Positions 1-8,475 of a DNA stretch of 64,000 nt are shown here, in pieces. The notes below the pieces were generated by a model. The model saw only the letters and a list, made by a program, of their open reading frames with translations, was not told the origin of the DNA and searched no databases. Source of the stretch: Pontibacter sp. FD36 (lineage in GTDB: Bacteria; Bacteroidota; Bacteroidia; Cytophagales; Hymenobacteraceae); contig NZ_JADPMP010000014.1 in NCBI RefSeq assembly GCF_015686655.1, positions 1 through 64,000 of the forward strand, written 5' to 3'. Made by a program: the position numbers and the translations under genes. Every line of letters begins with the position of its first letter. The stretch's first letter is position 1.

Positions 1-117
1 GTCCGTTCGACCCGCGGCCCTTTCCTTTTAATTCTCTTGAATTGACGCGGTGGGTGACTTGCGTCACACCCGCGCGGATGTACCTATCTTATTTTCTTTT
101 TCTGTCTCAACAATCTC

Positions 118-127
118 TCAAAGAACT
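118..127 (-). promoter_or_regulatory. boxA-like antitermination element of rRNA leader
   Basis: On the minus strand this reads AGTTCTTTGA, followed by GAGATTGTTGAGACAG. It resembles the boxA element of rRNA leaders (TGCTCTTTAACA in E. coli), and GTTCTTTGA is a sequence I associate with Bacteroidota rRNA leaders. It lies downstream of four tandem minus-strand promoters, where an rRNA leader would be. The rRNA gene itself is outside the window, so the assignment is inferred. Confidence 0.5.
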
Positions 128-232
128 TTCCGGAAGACTTTTTCTTCCGCTAGCCGCCTCTATAATAAGGCGTGTGTGTCGCTTGTGTTCCGAAGCGACT
201 TTCCGTGTGAAGCGTTCGTCGTTTTCGGTGTG

Positions 233-262
233 CAAAGGTCGGAAACTTTTCCGAATCCGCAA
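233..262 (-). promoter_or_regulatory. rRNA-type promoter, copy 1 (nearest the operon)
   Basis: Minus-strand TTG (-33) at 262-260, a 19-base spacer, then GACCTTTG (-7) at 240-233, matching the Bacteroidota sigma-A pattern TTG-N19-TAnnTTTG apart from G for T at the first -7 position. The -33 box sits in TTGCGGA, shared by all four copies. An A-rich stretch lies just upstream on the minus strand, like an UP element. Confidence 0.75.
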
Positions 263-359
263 GCAAACTTTCAATCTTTTTTTTCTCTTTTTTCTTAGCC
301 CGTTCAACCGAGAAGCACTTTCGTTTCCGCTTTCGAAACCTGCGTCTCGGAGCGGGTTG

Positions 360-389
360 CAAAGGTAAGAAGACTTTTTAAATCCGCAA
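360..389 (-). promoter_or_regulatory. rRNA-type promoter, copy 2
   Basis: Minus-strand TTG at 389-387, an exact 19-base spacer, and a perfect -7 element TACCTTTG at 367-360. It shares TTGCGGA with the other copies. GC-rich sequence follows the predicted start site, as is usual for stringently controlled rRNA promoters. Confidence 0.8.
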
Positions 390-473
390 TACCTTTTAAA
401 AACTTTTTTTCCTTTTTCCTGCAGACCCTGTTACCAGGTGTCTCTCGGAGTAGCTTCCATCTGAAGCGGGCTG

Positions 474-503
474 CAAAGGTAAGCAGAGTTTTCAATTCCG
501 CAA
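474..503 (-). promoter_or_regulatory. rRNA-type promoter, copy 3
   Basis: Minus-strand TTG at 503-501, a 19-base spacer and a perfect TACCTTTG at 481-474. The start-site region (GCAGCCCGCTTC) resembles that of copy 2 (GCAACCCGCTCC), suggesting the promoters arose by tandem duplication. Confidence 0.8.
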
Positions 504-620
504 GCACTCTGCAAAAGTTTTTTCAGTATTCTTTTCCGGCTTTTCTTCTATCGATTCCAGCCCCGGTAGGCTCCCTGCCGGAGTCCCTTTTTCCCGACCC
601 GTTGTACCGTGTGGGGAGTG

Positions 621-650
621 CAAAGGTCGCAAAAGTTTTCTTCTCCGCAA
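621..650 (-). promoter_or_regulatory. rRNA-type promoter, copy 4 (outermost)
   Basis: Minus-strand TTG at 650-648, a 19-base spacer and GACCTTTG at 628-621. Unlike the inner copies, its upstream side is GC-rich and has no A-tract, so it may lack an UP element. Confidence 0.7.
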
Positions 651-1049
651 GGGCCCGCCCCCGTCTTTGCCCCCTCTCCCCGGGCGGTTTCGCTTAAGTG
701 CCTGATCCGCACGGCGAATAGTTTCAAACTTTTTTCCGGGTTTTTGCCATCTCTTAACAATACAGGCTGTTCTTTCCTGGAATGCTAAGAGTCTGTTTGT
801 TTTCAGAGCTCTTTTAAGACTCCAAGAAAGGTTGTTTAGTTGGCAACTACATAAGGAGACTGTTTATACAATCTATGGATATGCCCTATGCTTCTCGCTT
901 CAGTTCCCTGCGCGCTAGAGTGTAACATCGTTTTCCCTCCCTGAAGTTCCAAACGCGATTTATTTTTTAATCTATCTTCTTCGCTTTCACTTACGCTTCT
1001 CTATAACCTTTTACTACTGCTCCTCTATTCCTTACACTATATATAAAGC
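651..1049. other. Intergenic region with no recognised gene
   Basis: About 400 bases between the outermost rRNA-type promoter and the terminator of the DUF2480 gene. It is pyrimidine-rich on the plus strand. Short open frames here have no protein-like character, and I see no RNA gene or repeat. Confidence 0.6.
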
Positions 1050-1082
1050 AGCAGGGCCCTTTCCTGAAGAATGGGCCCTGCT
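1050..1082 (-). terminator. Hairpin downstream of the DUF2480 gene
   Basis: A perfect 10-bp stem (AGCAGGGCCC with GGGCCCTGCT) around a 13-base loop, 24 bases past the stop of the minus-strand gene. The following U-tract is weak (GCTTTATATA). Confidence 0.6.
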
Positions 1083-1105
1083 ATCTGTCTTATGCTAAAA
1101 TCAGC

Positions 1106-1618
1106 TTATGCTGTTTTTGGCTTCTTATATAATGGCACCGTACTACATGGTTCGCCATACATCAGGCTACTTACAACTGGCAAGAGCTTTCGCATGATCT
1201 CTACGTAAGCATAAGTTGGAACAGGTATGCTGCCGCACCCTTTGATAACAACTTTTCCATCCCGATATTCTTCCGGATCTATTTTAGCAATCGCTTCCTG
1301 CATTAATGCTTGCTCTAGTGCTTGCAGGTCGCCGAACACATAGTAATTAGCATGCGACTGAAGCTTAGTTGCGAGCAGCATGTAGGCCCAGGTCGGCACG
1401 ATAGCGTCAACTGAGCAAATGATGGCTACGTTCTTTCCTGCATACACGGACCAATCATGCTCTTTTACGAAGGCTCTGAAATCCTTCTCCCGAAGAATCA
1501 AACCCTGAAACAGGTTATCTTTAATATCATACACCACCCGCTCACCCGGATGAAGCAGCTCTTCCAGGTTTAGCGTCACGAGTGCGCTTTGTGCTACTTT
1601 GTTTATTATATCTGACAT
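1106..1618 (-). CDS. DUF2480 family protein
   Basis: A 170-residue soluble protein with no signal peptide or membrane segment. I recognise it as the Bacteroidota DUF2480 family, for which no function is established. Visible features are the N-terminal MSDIINKVAQSALVTLNLEE, a central stretch VDAIVPTWAYMLLATKL, and a C-terminal part with KGCGSIPVPTYAYVE. It starts only 9 bases after the stop of tsaB and is very probably co-transcribed with it; a hairpin follows its own stop. Confidence 0.85.
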   Translation of the reverse strand: MSDIINKVAQSALVTLNLEELLHPGERVVYDIKDNLFQGLILREKDFRAFVKEHDWSVYAGKNVAIICSVDAIVPTWAYMLLATKLQSHANYYVFGDLQALEQALMQEAIAKIDPEEYRDGKVVIKGCGSIPVPTYAYVEIMRKLLPVVSSLMYGEPCSTVPLYKKPKTA

Positions 1619-1627
1619 TGCTATAGC

Positions 1628-2326
1628 TTATTTAATCGTGTTCTTAGTAGGACTTGTTATATAAACATCCTTCAGATAGAAGGGTTCATAATAGGCCACG
1701 TCTTCGAATGCCTGCTGCTCGTACTTCGCCATCGCCAGTTGACCGATCGGTTTTGCAGATGGTTGTATACTATCTACGAACAACGCATGCTTATTTCCCT
1801 CCACCATCTTTTTGAACTTGCCAGCTCCGTTGCCGAAGAAAATGATCGGTTGACTTGTTAGTTGCTTCTGAAAGCTTTGCTCGTCCAATACTACAGGAGT
1901 CACTGGCATCAGCTCTTCCAGGTCGGAGTTGAGCAGACAGGTATAGACTTCCATACGGCGGGCATCTATCATAGGGCAAAACAAGTAGTGCTGCGCATTA
2001 GGTACACTATCGATCGCCTGCTTCGCCAACCCATATAAAGTAGAGACCTCCAGCAAAGGTATATCTAGTGAATAACAAAGTCCTTTGGCAGTAGAGCTGC
2101 CTATACGCAAACCCGTGTAAGACCCCGGTCCTCCTGACACAGCTACCGCACTCAGGTTGTGCAAGGTATAGCCACAGTTCTCGACAAGCTGCGAGATCAT
2201 GACTGTAATATGGGAGGAGTGGGATTTTTCAATCTGCAGCTCAGATGCCCCAAGCAGGTCTTCTCCTTTATACAAGGCAACAGAACATACAGTAGAAGAG
2301 GTTTCGAGCGCGAGCAATAGTGGCAT
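1628..2326 (-). CDS. tsaB: tRNA threonylcarbamoyladenosine biosynthesis protein TsaB
   Basis: 232 residues, the usual size for TsaB (YeaZ), the inactive ASKHA-fold partner of TsaD in making the t6A37 modification of ANN-decoding tRNAs. The N-terminal LALETSSTVCSVAL phosphate loop and the signature GGPGSYTGLRIG (around residues 65-76) are both present. TsaB scaffolds the TsaD-TsaE complex in the cytoplasm. It is the first gene of a two-gene unit with the DUF2480 gene. Neither tsaD nor tsaE is in the window. Confidence 0.93.
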   Translation of the reverse strand: MPLLLALETSSTVCSVALYKGEDLLGASELQIEKSHSSHITVMISQLVENCGYTLHNLSAVAVSGGPGSYTGLRIGSSTAKGLCYSLDIPLLEVSTLYGLAKQAIDSVPNAQHYLFCPMIDARRMEVYTCLLNSDLEELMPVTPVVLDEQSFQKQLTSQPIIFFGNGAGKFKKMVEGNKHALFVDSIQPSAKPIGQLAMAKYEQQAFEDVAYYEPFYLKDVYITSPTKNTIK

Positions 2327-2383
2327 AATTGAACTTATAATGAATGTGATGACAAAAGTACGCCCGAAAGACCAAGAAACAAA

Positions 2384-2412
2384 AAGGGTGATACCGGACT
2401 GGCATCACCCTT
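2384..2412 (-). terminator. Intrinsic terminator of ctpA
   Basis: A 9-bp stem (AAGGGTGAT with ATCACCCTT) followed on the minus strand by a U-rich run, about 20 bases past the ctpA stop. It separates ctpA from tsaB. Confidence 0.75.
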
Positions 2413-2431
2413 CTATTTATACCTTATCCTT

Positions 2432-4081
2432 TTATTTCACTTTCAGGAAAGATGCATACTCCTGCTGATCGCTGAGCACACGCTTTGCCATTAATATATC
2501 CGGGTCGTCATCGAATGAAGATTCGATATAGCCTTTCTGCAGATAGTAACGGGAAGCGATTTCAGCCTCCAGCATTTCCTGAATCTCAGCACGGAAACGC
2601 ATCAGGTCATTCGACTTGTTATGCGAAACCTTCTTCTTAATGGCATCCAGTTCCAGTTTGATGTCATCCAGATGCTTGCCATCCTTTGCCTGCTCTGTCA
2701 GATCTTCCAGCTCGCGTTCTATCTTAGTCGTATAGTTCACGTCTTTGTTATCCAGGAAAGCGACGAACTTCTGGTAGTCGGCATCAGTCAACTTAAACTG
2801 CTTGGCCGAAGGTATAGTGGGGTTCTCTGCTCTATACTTATTGGCGTACTCAAAGAAGTAACCTTTGGATGCGATGGTTCTGGCAATTTCAGAGTAAGTC
2901 TTGCGGGTAACTTCCACATCCGGGCTTACACCGCCGCCATCGTAGACAATACGTCCACCGGCCGTTTTGTGAGCCACTTTAAGTGAATCCGGAATTTTGC
3001 CGGCGCTACCGTCTTCATTGCGATGCTTGTAGTCGATCGCCTGAATGCTACGGCCGCTCGGAATGTAGTATTTGGCAGTTGTTACTTTTAGTTGTGAGTT
3101 ATAGGAAAGCGGACGAGTAGCCTGCACCAGACCTTTACCAAATGTGCGCTCCCCTACCAGCACGGCACGATCATAGTCCTGCATCACACCAGCCACAATC
3201 TCCGAGGCCGAAGCACTCCGTGAACTGGTCAGGATTACCATAGGCATGCTCTTGTCGAGTGGTTCATCCAGCGCCTTGTAAGTCTTGTTCCACTCCTTTA
3301 CTTTGCCTTTGGTGCTAACGATATCCCGGCCTTTATCAACAAACAGGTTGGAGATGTTCACGGCTTCGTGCAGCAAACCACCCGGATTGTCACGCAAATC
3401 GAAAATAATCTTCTTCGCTCCCTGCTCTTTCAGTTTCTGTACGGCGGTCCTTACCTCCTTAGAGGCATCGACTGTGAAGCCTGACAATTGGAAGTAGCCA
3501 ATCTCATTATCAATCATGCCGTAGTAAGGCACATTGTCAACCATGATGTTGGCGCGGGTTAGCTCTACTGTTCGGGATTTGCTCTGACCGTAGCTGCGCA
3601 CTTCGAGTTTCACAGTGGAGTTAGCCTGCCCCTTGAGCAGCTTGCTCACTTCAGAAGTAGTCTTGCTGGAAACGTTTACGCCGTCAATTTTAACGATCTC
3701 GTCGCCGATCACCAGCCCCGCTTTGTGAGCCGGGGAATTTTCATACGGCATTTGCACCACAATCTTGTTGTTGCGGCTGCCGATGAGCGCACCAATACCG
3801 CCATACTGACCGGTGGTCATGGTACGAAAATCTTCAATATCGTCTTCGGGAATGTAGTTGGTATAAGGGTCGAGCGACTTGAGCATCGCGTCTATACCTG
3901 TGCGCACCAGTTTGGAAGGCGGCACCTCATCTACATAGTAGGTATTTACTTCTTTGAAAAGTGTGGCAAAAACGTCGAGGTTTTTGGCAATTTCGAAATA
4001 GCGCTCCGACTCTGTCTTAAAGGAGAAGAGGGTCAGCGCAAGGCAGCCAATGAGGAGGCCGGCTATAGACTTCTTGTACAT
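2432..4081 (-). CDS. ctpA: C-terminal processing peptidase, S41 family
   Basis: A 549-residue exported serine protease. The N-terminal hydrophobic segment (residues 6-20, IAGLLIGCLALTLFS) acts as signal peptide or anchor. A PDZ domain covers about 90-165 and the S41 core follows. The catalytic serine lies in SASASEIVAG (289-298) and the general-base lysine is K316 in FGKG, the Ser-Lys dyad of the family. Its likely role is periplasmic trimming or degradation of proteins with exposed C-termini. It lies 29 bases after rnpA and is probably transcribed with rpmH-rnpA. Confidence 0.93.
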   Translation of the reverse strand: MYKKSIAGLLIGCLALTLFSFKTESERYFEIAKNLDVFATLFKEVNTYYVDEVPPSKLVRTGIDAMLKSLDPYTNYIPEDDIEDFRTMTTGQYGGIGALIGSRNNKIVVQMPYENSPAHKAGLVIGDEIVKIDGVNVSSKTTSEVSKLLKGQANSTVKLEVRSYGQSKSRTVELTRANIMVDNVPYYGMIDNEIGYFQLSGFTVDASKEVRTAVQKLKEQGAKKIIFDLRDNPGGLLHEAVNISNLFVDKGRDIVSTKGKVKEWNKTYKALDEPLDKSMPMVILTSSRSASASEIVAGVMQDYDRAVLVGERTFGKGLVQATRPLSYNSQLKVTTAKYYIPSGRSIQAIDYKHRNEDGSAGKIPDSLKVAHKTAGGRIVYDGGGVSPDVEVTRKTYSEIARTIASKGYFFEYANKYRAENPTIPSAKQFKLTDADYQKFVAFLDNKDVNYTTKIERELEDLTEQAKDGKHLDDIKLELDAIKKKVSHNKSNDLMRFRAEIQEMLEAEIASRYYLQKGYIESSFDDDPDILMAKRVLSDQQEYASFLKVK

Positions 4082-4110
4082 AATATTCCGGGTTTAGGGG
4101 CGGGGTAAGA

Positions 4111-4521
4111 CTATCTAGTCAAACAACGTTCCAAACCGGAAATTAGTTTTTTTTGGATTGTATCAAAGGATTTTTTTTCCTTGCCAATGTAAATAATGGC
4201 AAGGAGGCTGGGGGCCTGCCCTTGATGCTGGGTAAGAATGTGCTTGTTAAGGCGATAAGCCTCACGTATCTGACGCTTCAGGCGGTTACGGTCGACGGCA
4301 CGCTTAAAATGGCGCTTCGAGACCGATATAACCAACTGTGTACTGTCGGAAAGAGCATGTTCAGGTGTGTGGTACACAAACCTGAGCGGATACAAATTAA
4401 AAGAAGAACCCTTGCTAAACAGTAGCGTTATAAGGCGCTTACTGCACAAGCGTTCTTCTTTCGAATATGTATAAGAAATCGGCTGCTCTGCTGGTTTATC
4501 TTTAGCTGGATCCATACGCAT
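4111..4521 (-). CDS. rnpA: Ribonuclease P protein component
   Basis: Protein subunit of RNase P, which binds the RNA subunit and helps remove the 5' leader from tRNA precursors. The family signature RNRLKRQIREAYRLNK is intact and the 136-residue length is normal. I place the start at the ATG at 4521, which has GGAG just upstream; the frame is open to a TTG at 4548 that would add nine residues. The gene follows rpmH directly, the nearly universal rpmH-rnpA arrangement. dnaA is not visible next to the pair. Confidence 0.92.
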   Translation of the reverse strand: MRMDPAKDKPAEQPISYTYSKEERLCSKRLITLLFSKGSSFNLYPLRFVYHTPEHALSDSTQLVISVSKRHFKRAVDRNRLKRQIREAYRLNKHILTQHQGQAPSLLAIIYIGKEKKSFDTIQKKLISGLERCLTR

Positions 4522-4556
4522 GACGGCTCCGGGCTGAGCAAAGCACAACCAGATTA

Positions 4557-4715
4557 CTAAGCTTTGTGTCTTCTTTCGTCAGAAACAGTCAGTTTCTTTC
4601 TGCCTTTAGCTCTTCTGCTAGCTAGCACTCTTCTTCCGTTAGCGGTTTCCATTCTTGATCTGAAACCGTGCTTGTTTCTTCTTTTTCTCTGCGAAGGCTG
4701 GAATGTTCTTTTCAT
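4557..4715 (-). CDS. rpmH: 50S ribosomal protein L34
   Basis: 52 residues starting [18 protein letters not shown] and ending [12 protein letters not shown], the classic L34 sequence: small, very basic and part of the large ribosomal subunit. It is the first gene of the rpmH-rnpA-ctpA unit and has a well-formed promoter 29 bases upstream. Confidence 0.97.
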   Translation of the reverse strand: MKRTFQPSQRKRRNKHGFRSRMETANGRRVLASRRAKGRKKLTVSDERRHKA

Positions 4716-4743
4716 CGTCTGCCAATGGTTTTATTATGGCCTG

Positions 4744-4774
4744 CAAAATTAGGGAAGCTTTTCTAAAATAGCAA
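4744..4774 (-). promoter_or_regulatory. Promoter of rpmH
   Basis: Minus-strand TTG at 4774-4772, a 20-base spacer and TAATTTTG at 4751-4744, matching TTG-N19/20-TAnnTTTG. The predicted transcript start is about 20 bases upstream of the rpmH ATG. Confidence 0.75.
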
Positions 4775-4944
4775 TCCCACTTCCTATATTATTTCAAAAA
4801 ATACAGAAAAACGGGCTTGCTGATCATTCTAAACCATTAATAACGCGTAGCTATACCTTAATTTGGACATCCTGCGAGCCCCGTATACCTGGGTTAAGCG
4901 CAAATTACTTTAATTTTATACCGAACCCCATACCATCACCTGTT

Positions 4945-6669
4945 ATGATCCGGCACCATATTTCCTATACCAACCCGCTCACGCACTTTCTGGATATCAC
5001 CCTCACGATACCTGATAACAGTCAGCAGGAGCTATACCTGCAGCTGCCCGCCTGGCGCCCTGGACGCTACGAGCTACAGCACTTCGCTCAGAAGCTGCGC
5101 GGTGTTACGGCCCATGCAGACGGCGCAACTATACCTGTGCGCAAAGTCACCAAGGACCGATGGCTGGTTGAGACAAATGGTGCAGCGCAGATCGAGATAC
5201 GCTACAGCTTCTATGCCCGGCAGATGGACGGAGGCGGTTCCTGGCTCGACGAGGAGCAGCTATACCTGAATGGGATCAACTGCCTGATGGCGGTGGAAGG
5301 CCGCGAGCAGGAGCCACAGCAACTGCAGCTCGCCATACCTGCGGACTGGCAAATTGCCTGCGGGCTTCCTGAAACGGAGCGCCATACCTTGCAGGCCGAG
5401 AACTATGATCAATTGGTAGACAGTCCACTGATTGCCAGCGCCTCGCTCAAAAAGGAAACCTATACCGTAGCCGATATACCTTTCCACATCTGGATACAAG
5501 GTGACTGCCGACCGGACTGGGAGCGAATCAGAAAGGATTTCAGAGCTTTCACGCTAGAACAAATGAGGGTGTTCGGCAATTTTCCGGTAGCGGATTACCA
5601 CTACCTGAACCAGATCCTCCCCTACCGTTTCTATCACGGAGTGGAGCACGTGAATTCCACGGTCATCACGCTTGGCCCAGGCGAACTGCTGATGACGCCT
5701 GCTCTGTACAAGGAGTTTCTGGGCATTAGTTCGCACGAGCTCTTCCACACGTGGAACGTCAAGCAGATCAGGCCTAAAGAAATGCTGCCTTATGACTTTA
5801 CAGGTGAAAACTACTTCCGGACGGGCTATGTGGCGGAAGGTATAACAACGTACTACGGCGACTACATGCTGGCCCGCTCAAGCGTGTTTACAGCAGCGCA
5901 GTACTTCGATGAACTCAACACGACCCTACAGCGCTACTTCGCCGATTACAGTCGAAATAATATGTCCGTCGCCGACTCCTCTTTCGACCTCTGGCTGGAC
6001 GGCTACAAACCTGGTATGCCTGATCGTAAAGTTTCAATCTACATCAAAGGAGCTTTAACGGCCCTGTTACTCGACCTGCAACTACGGCAGCGCACGAACA
6101 ATCAAGCCAGCCTGGACGTGGTAATGCGCCAGCTTTGGGAAGGGTTTGGCAAAAAAGGTATAGGCTACACCGAACAGGATTATGAACAGCTTGTGCTGCG
6201 TGTCGGAGGGGAAGAGTTTAAGCATTATTTTGAACGGTATATCAACGGCACCGCTCCTATTGAGGAGGCTTTAGAGGAAGCGCTAAGGTATGTAGGCTGC
6301 ACACTCAAGGCAGAAGAAAACGCCATGATCACGGAGCGCCTATTCGGTTTCAAAACGGTTGCTGATACCCAAATGACCAAAATAACAGCCATTGCACCTG
6401 ACTCACCTGCTTACATGGCATTAAGTGTGGAGGATGAACTGATAGCGGTAAACGGACGGAAAATTGAGCAAAACCTGCAGCCTTTGCTGGCTGACATGGA
6501 CCTTAGCCAAGGTCTAGAATTGACACTCTTCAGGAATAAGCAGCTTCGCCAGGTAGTTCTGCAGCCAGCCCAGCAAACCTATTACACTAAGTATAGCATT
6601 GCCAAGCGATCAGACGCGACAGACGCTGAGAAGCAGAACTTCAAGCTCTGGTTGAAACAGGAATTTTAG
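4945..6669 (+). CDS. M61 family metallopeptidase with PDZ domain
   Basis: 574 residues, similar in layout to glycyl aminopeptidase-type M61 enzymes: an N-terminal beta-rich domain (about 1-170), the gluzincin catalytic domain with HELFH at 264-268 (zinc ligands H264 and H268, catalytic E265) and a likely third ligand in YVAEGIT (E298), then a PDZ-like C-terminal domain (about 440-540). No signal peptide is evident, so it is probably cytoplasmic and removes small N-terminal residues from peptides. Its stop overlaps the stop of the convergent gene by four bases and no terminator separates them. Confidence 0.9.
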   Translation: MIRHHISYTNPLTHFLDITLTIPDNSQQELYLQLPAWRPGRYELQHFAQKLRGVTAHADGATIPVRKVTKDRWLVETNGAAQIEIRYSFYARQMDGGGSWLDEEQLYLNGINCLMAVEGREQEPQQLQLAIPADWQIACGLPETERHTLQAENYDQLVDSPLIASASLKKETYTVADIPFHIWIQGDCRPDWERIRKDFRAFTLEQMRVFGNFPVADYHYLNQILPYRFYHGVEHVNSTVITLGPGELLMTPALYKEFLGISSHELFHTWNVKQIRPKEMLPYDFTGENYFRTGYVAEGITTYYGDYMLARSSVFTAAQYFDELNTTLQRYFADYSRNNMSVADSSFDLWLDGYKPGMPDRKVSIYIKGALTALLLDLQLRQRTNNQASLDVVMRQLWEGFGKKGIGYTEQDYEQLVLRVGGEEFKHYFERYINGTAPIEEALEEALRYVGCTLKAEENAMITERLFGFKTVADTQMTKITAIAPDSPAYMALSVEDELIAVNGRKIEQNLQPLLADMDLSQGLELTLFRNKQLRQVVLQPAQQTYYTKYSIAKRSDATDAEKQNFKLWLKQEF

Positions 6670-7901
6670 TTAAAAAGTAGCTTGAGGTAGAAAGATGGCT
6701 GCTTGAGCCGCTCTCGCAGGTCCAGGTCGGTGAACATGCAGGAAATGGTTTCGGCCAGCGCCTGGTTCTTAGAGGCTTTGCTGGCTACCTGGTTGAAAAG
6801 CCACGGATAGTCCAGCAGGCGCTGCATACGGCGGCTTAGCTTCAACTCCTTCCAGAGGCGGTTATACACTGCCTTGTCGTAGCCTTGCATAAAGTCAGCA
6901 GAGAAGTTTTGCTGTTGCAGACACAGCTCGGCTTGTGTGGCTGCCCAGCGACCGCTGATCATGGCGTTGCTGATACCCTCGCCGGTAAAAGGGTCTATCA
7001 GGGAAGCGGCATCTCCCACCAGCATGTAGTTGTCGCCAGAAATTACGCGCTTCTTAGACCCTAGCGGCAGGCCATAGCCTTTGATATCGCCCATTAGTTC
7101 GGCATTGGCAAAGCGCTGCCTGAACTCCGGATGGTTCTCGATTATGCGGAGCATTTCCTTTTTCAGGTTCACCTTCTTCTGGCTCACTGTTTCGCTCAGC
7201 ATGCCTACCCCCACGTTGGCATAGCCACCCGGCAGCGGAAAGATCCAGAAATAGCCCGGCAGAAAATCTTTGAGGAAGTGCAGCTCTATGAAGTTGTCCT
7301 TGTCCAGCCCTGTTACATCTTTGTAGTAGGCCCGTAAGCCGGCACAGTAGTGCTCCGGTTCCTGCTTTATACCTGCCTCGTGTCGCGCAAAGGCCGAGTG
7401 CGCCCCGTTGGCTACGATCAGCAAACGGGTGTTCAGTTGAAACTGCCCGCTCTTGTCTGTCAACATGAAGCCCTGATCATTTCGCTCCACTTTTGCAATG
7501 TCAACACCTTCCAGCAGTGTTATCTCAGGCCGCAGCCTTACCTGCTCGATCAGGAAGTTGTCGAAGTCTATCCGCTTGGAGATATAACCGGACGGAGTAT
7601 CCTGTGTGGGATCATAATTATGCTTGAATGGCACGCTCAGTTTATGTCCGGCTGGCGAGATAAAATGAATACCCCACGAAGGCAGCTGTTCTTTTTGTTC
7701 GCCCAACAGAGCAGGCAAGCTGGCATCGATACGCCTCAGTTCGTTCACCACTTTGCCGCTCAGCGCATCGCCGCATACCTTATCTCTGGGGAATACGGCT
7801 TTATCAAGAAGTGTACAAGGTATGCCCTTATTGGCCAGGTGCAGCGCTGCCGTAGCCCCGCCCGGTCCGGCTCCCAATATACAGATGTTGTGTTGCTGCA
7901 T
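6666..7901 (-). CDS. FAD-dependent oxidoreductase, geranylgeranyl reductase family
   Basis: 411 residues. The N-terminal Rossmann motif ILGAGPGGATAALHLANKG binds FAD, DKVCGDALSG (around 41-50) is typical of the geranylgeranyl reductase/PHBH-like group, and MLVGDAASLIDPFTGEGI (around 295-312) is the second FAD-contacting motif. Such enzymes reduce isoprenoid double bonds or hydroxylate lipids; the substrate cannot be told from sequence. The FAD fold is certain, the substrate class is not. Confidence 0.85.
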   Translation of the reverse strand: MQQHNICILGAGPGGATAALHLANKGIPCTLLDKAVFPRDKVCGDALSGKVVNELRRIDASLPALLGEQKEQLPSWGIHFISPAGHKLSVPFKHNYDPTQDTPSGYISKRIDFDNFLIEQVRLRPEITLLEGVDIAKVERNDQGFMLTDKSGQFQLNTRLLIVANGAHSAFARHEAGIKQEPEHYCAGLRAYYKDVTGLDKDNFIELHFLKDFLPGYFWIFPLPGGYANVGVGMLSETVSQKKVNLKKEMLRIIENHPEFRQRFANAELMGDIKGYGLPLGSKKRVISGDNYMLVGDAASLIDPFTGEGISNAMISGRWAATQAELCLQQQNFSADFMQGYDKAVYNRLWKELKLSRRMQRLLDYPWLFNQVASKASKNQALAETISCMFTDLDLRERLKQPSFYLKLLFN

Positions 7902-7971
7902 GCAGTTGAATTGAGACTAAAAATAAACAGCAAACACGAGCCTAGTGCTATACCTGTTCAAAAAAGAACAT

Positions 7972-7998
7972 AAAAAAAGGAAAGCCCTTAGGCCTTCC
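7972..7998 (-). terminator. Terminator of the 78-residue protein gene
   Basis: On the minus strand GGAAGGCC, a TAAG loop and GGCTTTCC are followed by a run of seven U. It lies about 100 bases past the stop at 8099. Confidence 0.65.
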
Positions 7999-8098
7999 TC
8001 TCCTTTTCCATAGTCTTATTTTGTATTCCTAGTGTGCTTACTTATTGTAAAAGGTATTGTTAATACCATCCACTAGGTTGGGTTAGGTCGCATTATTA

Positions 8099-8335
8099 TT
8101 ACTTTTTCTTGTAAGGCATGTTGTTACCGCCCTTTGCTAAGTTGCGGTTCGGATTCTGCACTTTAGAGTCATCCTCCTGCTGCAGTTTTTTCGCTGGGTC
8201 AATGGCTACACGCTCGTTGTACCCTTCTTGCTGACGCTTATTCTCTATTTTAGAAGTAGCGTTCTGCTCTCCTTGTTTCTGCAAGTTTCCTTTTTGGTTT
8301 TGCTTATTTTTATCGTCATTCATAGTTGTCTTCAT
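8099..8335 (-). CDS. Small hydrophilic protein of unknown function
   Basis: 78 residues, almost free of hydrophobic residues and rich in K, N, Q, E and D; it looks intrinsically disordered. The C-terminus GGNNMPYKKK and a middle NERVAIDPAKKLQQEDDSK are the only distinctive stretches. A second ATG is at codon 5. An isolated gene with its own terminator and flanking intergenic DNA supports a real transcript. I recognise no family; a stress- or desiccation-related role would be a guess. Confidence 0.6.
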   Translation of the reverse strand: MKTTMNDDKNKQNQKGNLQKQGEQNATSKIENKRQQEGYNERVAIDPAKKLQQEDDSKVQNPNRNLAKGGNNMPYKKK

Positions 8336-8426
8336 TTAGCGTTATAGTATAGGTTTACCACCGGACGCTTTACTTTGTTACATTTCAATGCAATTCAGGT
8401 TGCTAGCTATACCTGCCAGAAAACGA

Positions 8427-8452
8427 AAAAGGGAAGCCGAAGCCTCCCTTTT
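8427..8452 (-). terminator. Terminator of the PfkB-family kinase gene
   Basis: On the minus strand AAAAGGGAGGC, a TTCG tetraloop and GCTTCCCTTTT are followed by more U. It begins 24 bases past the stop. Confidence 0.8.
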
Positions 8453-8475
8453 AAAAACACATAAATTACTTATAT

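Noticed and set aside
42..760. Several overlapping open frames of 66-108 codons on both strands
   Set aside because: They cover the tandem rRNA-type promoters, have low-complexity pyrimidine-driven composition and no start context; the promoter array explains the sequence.
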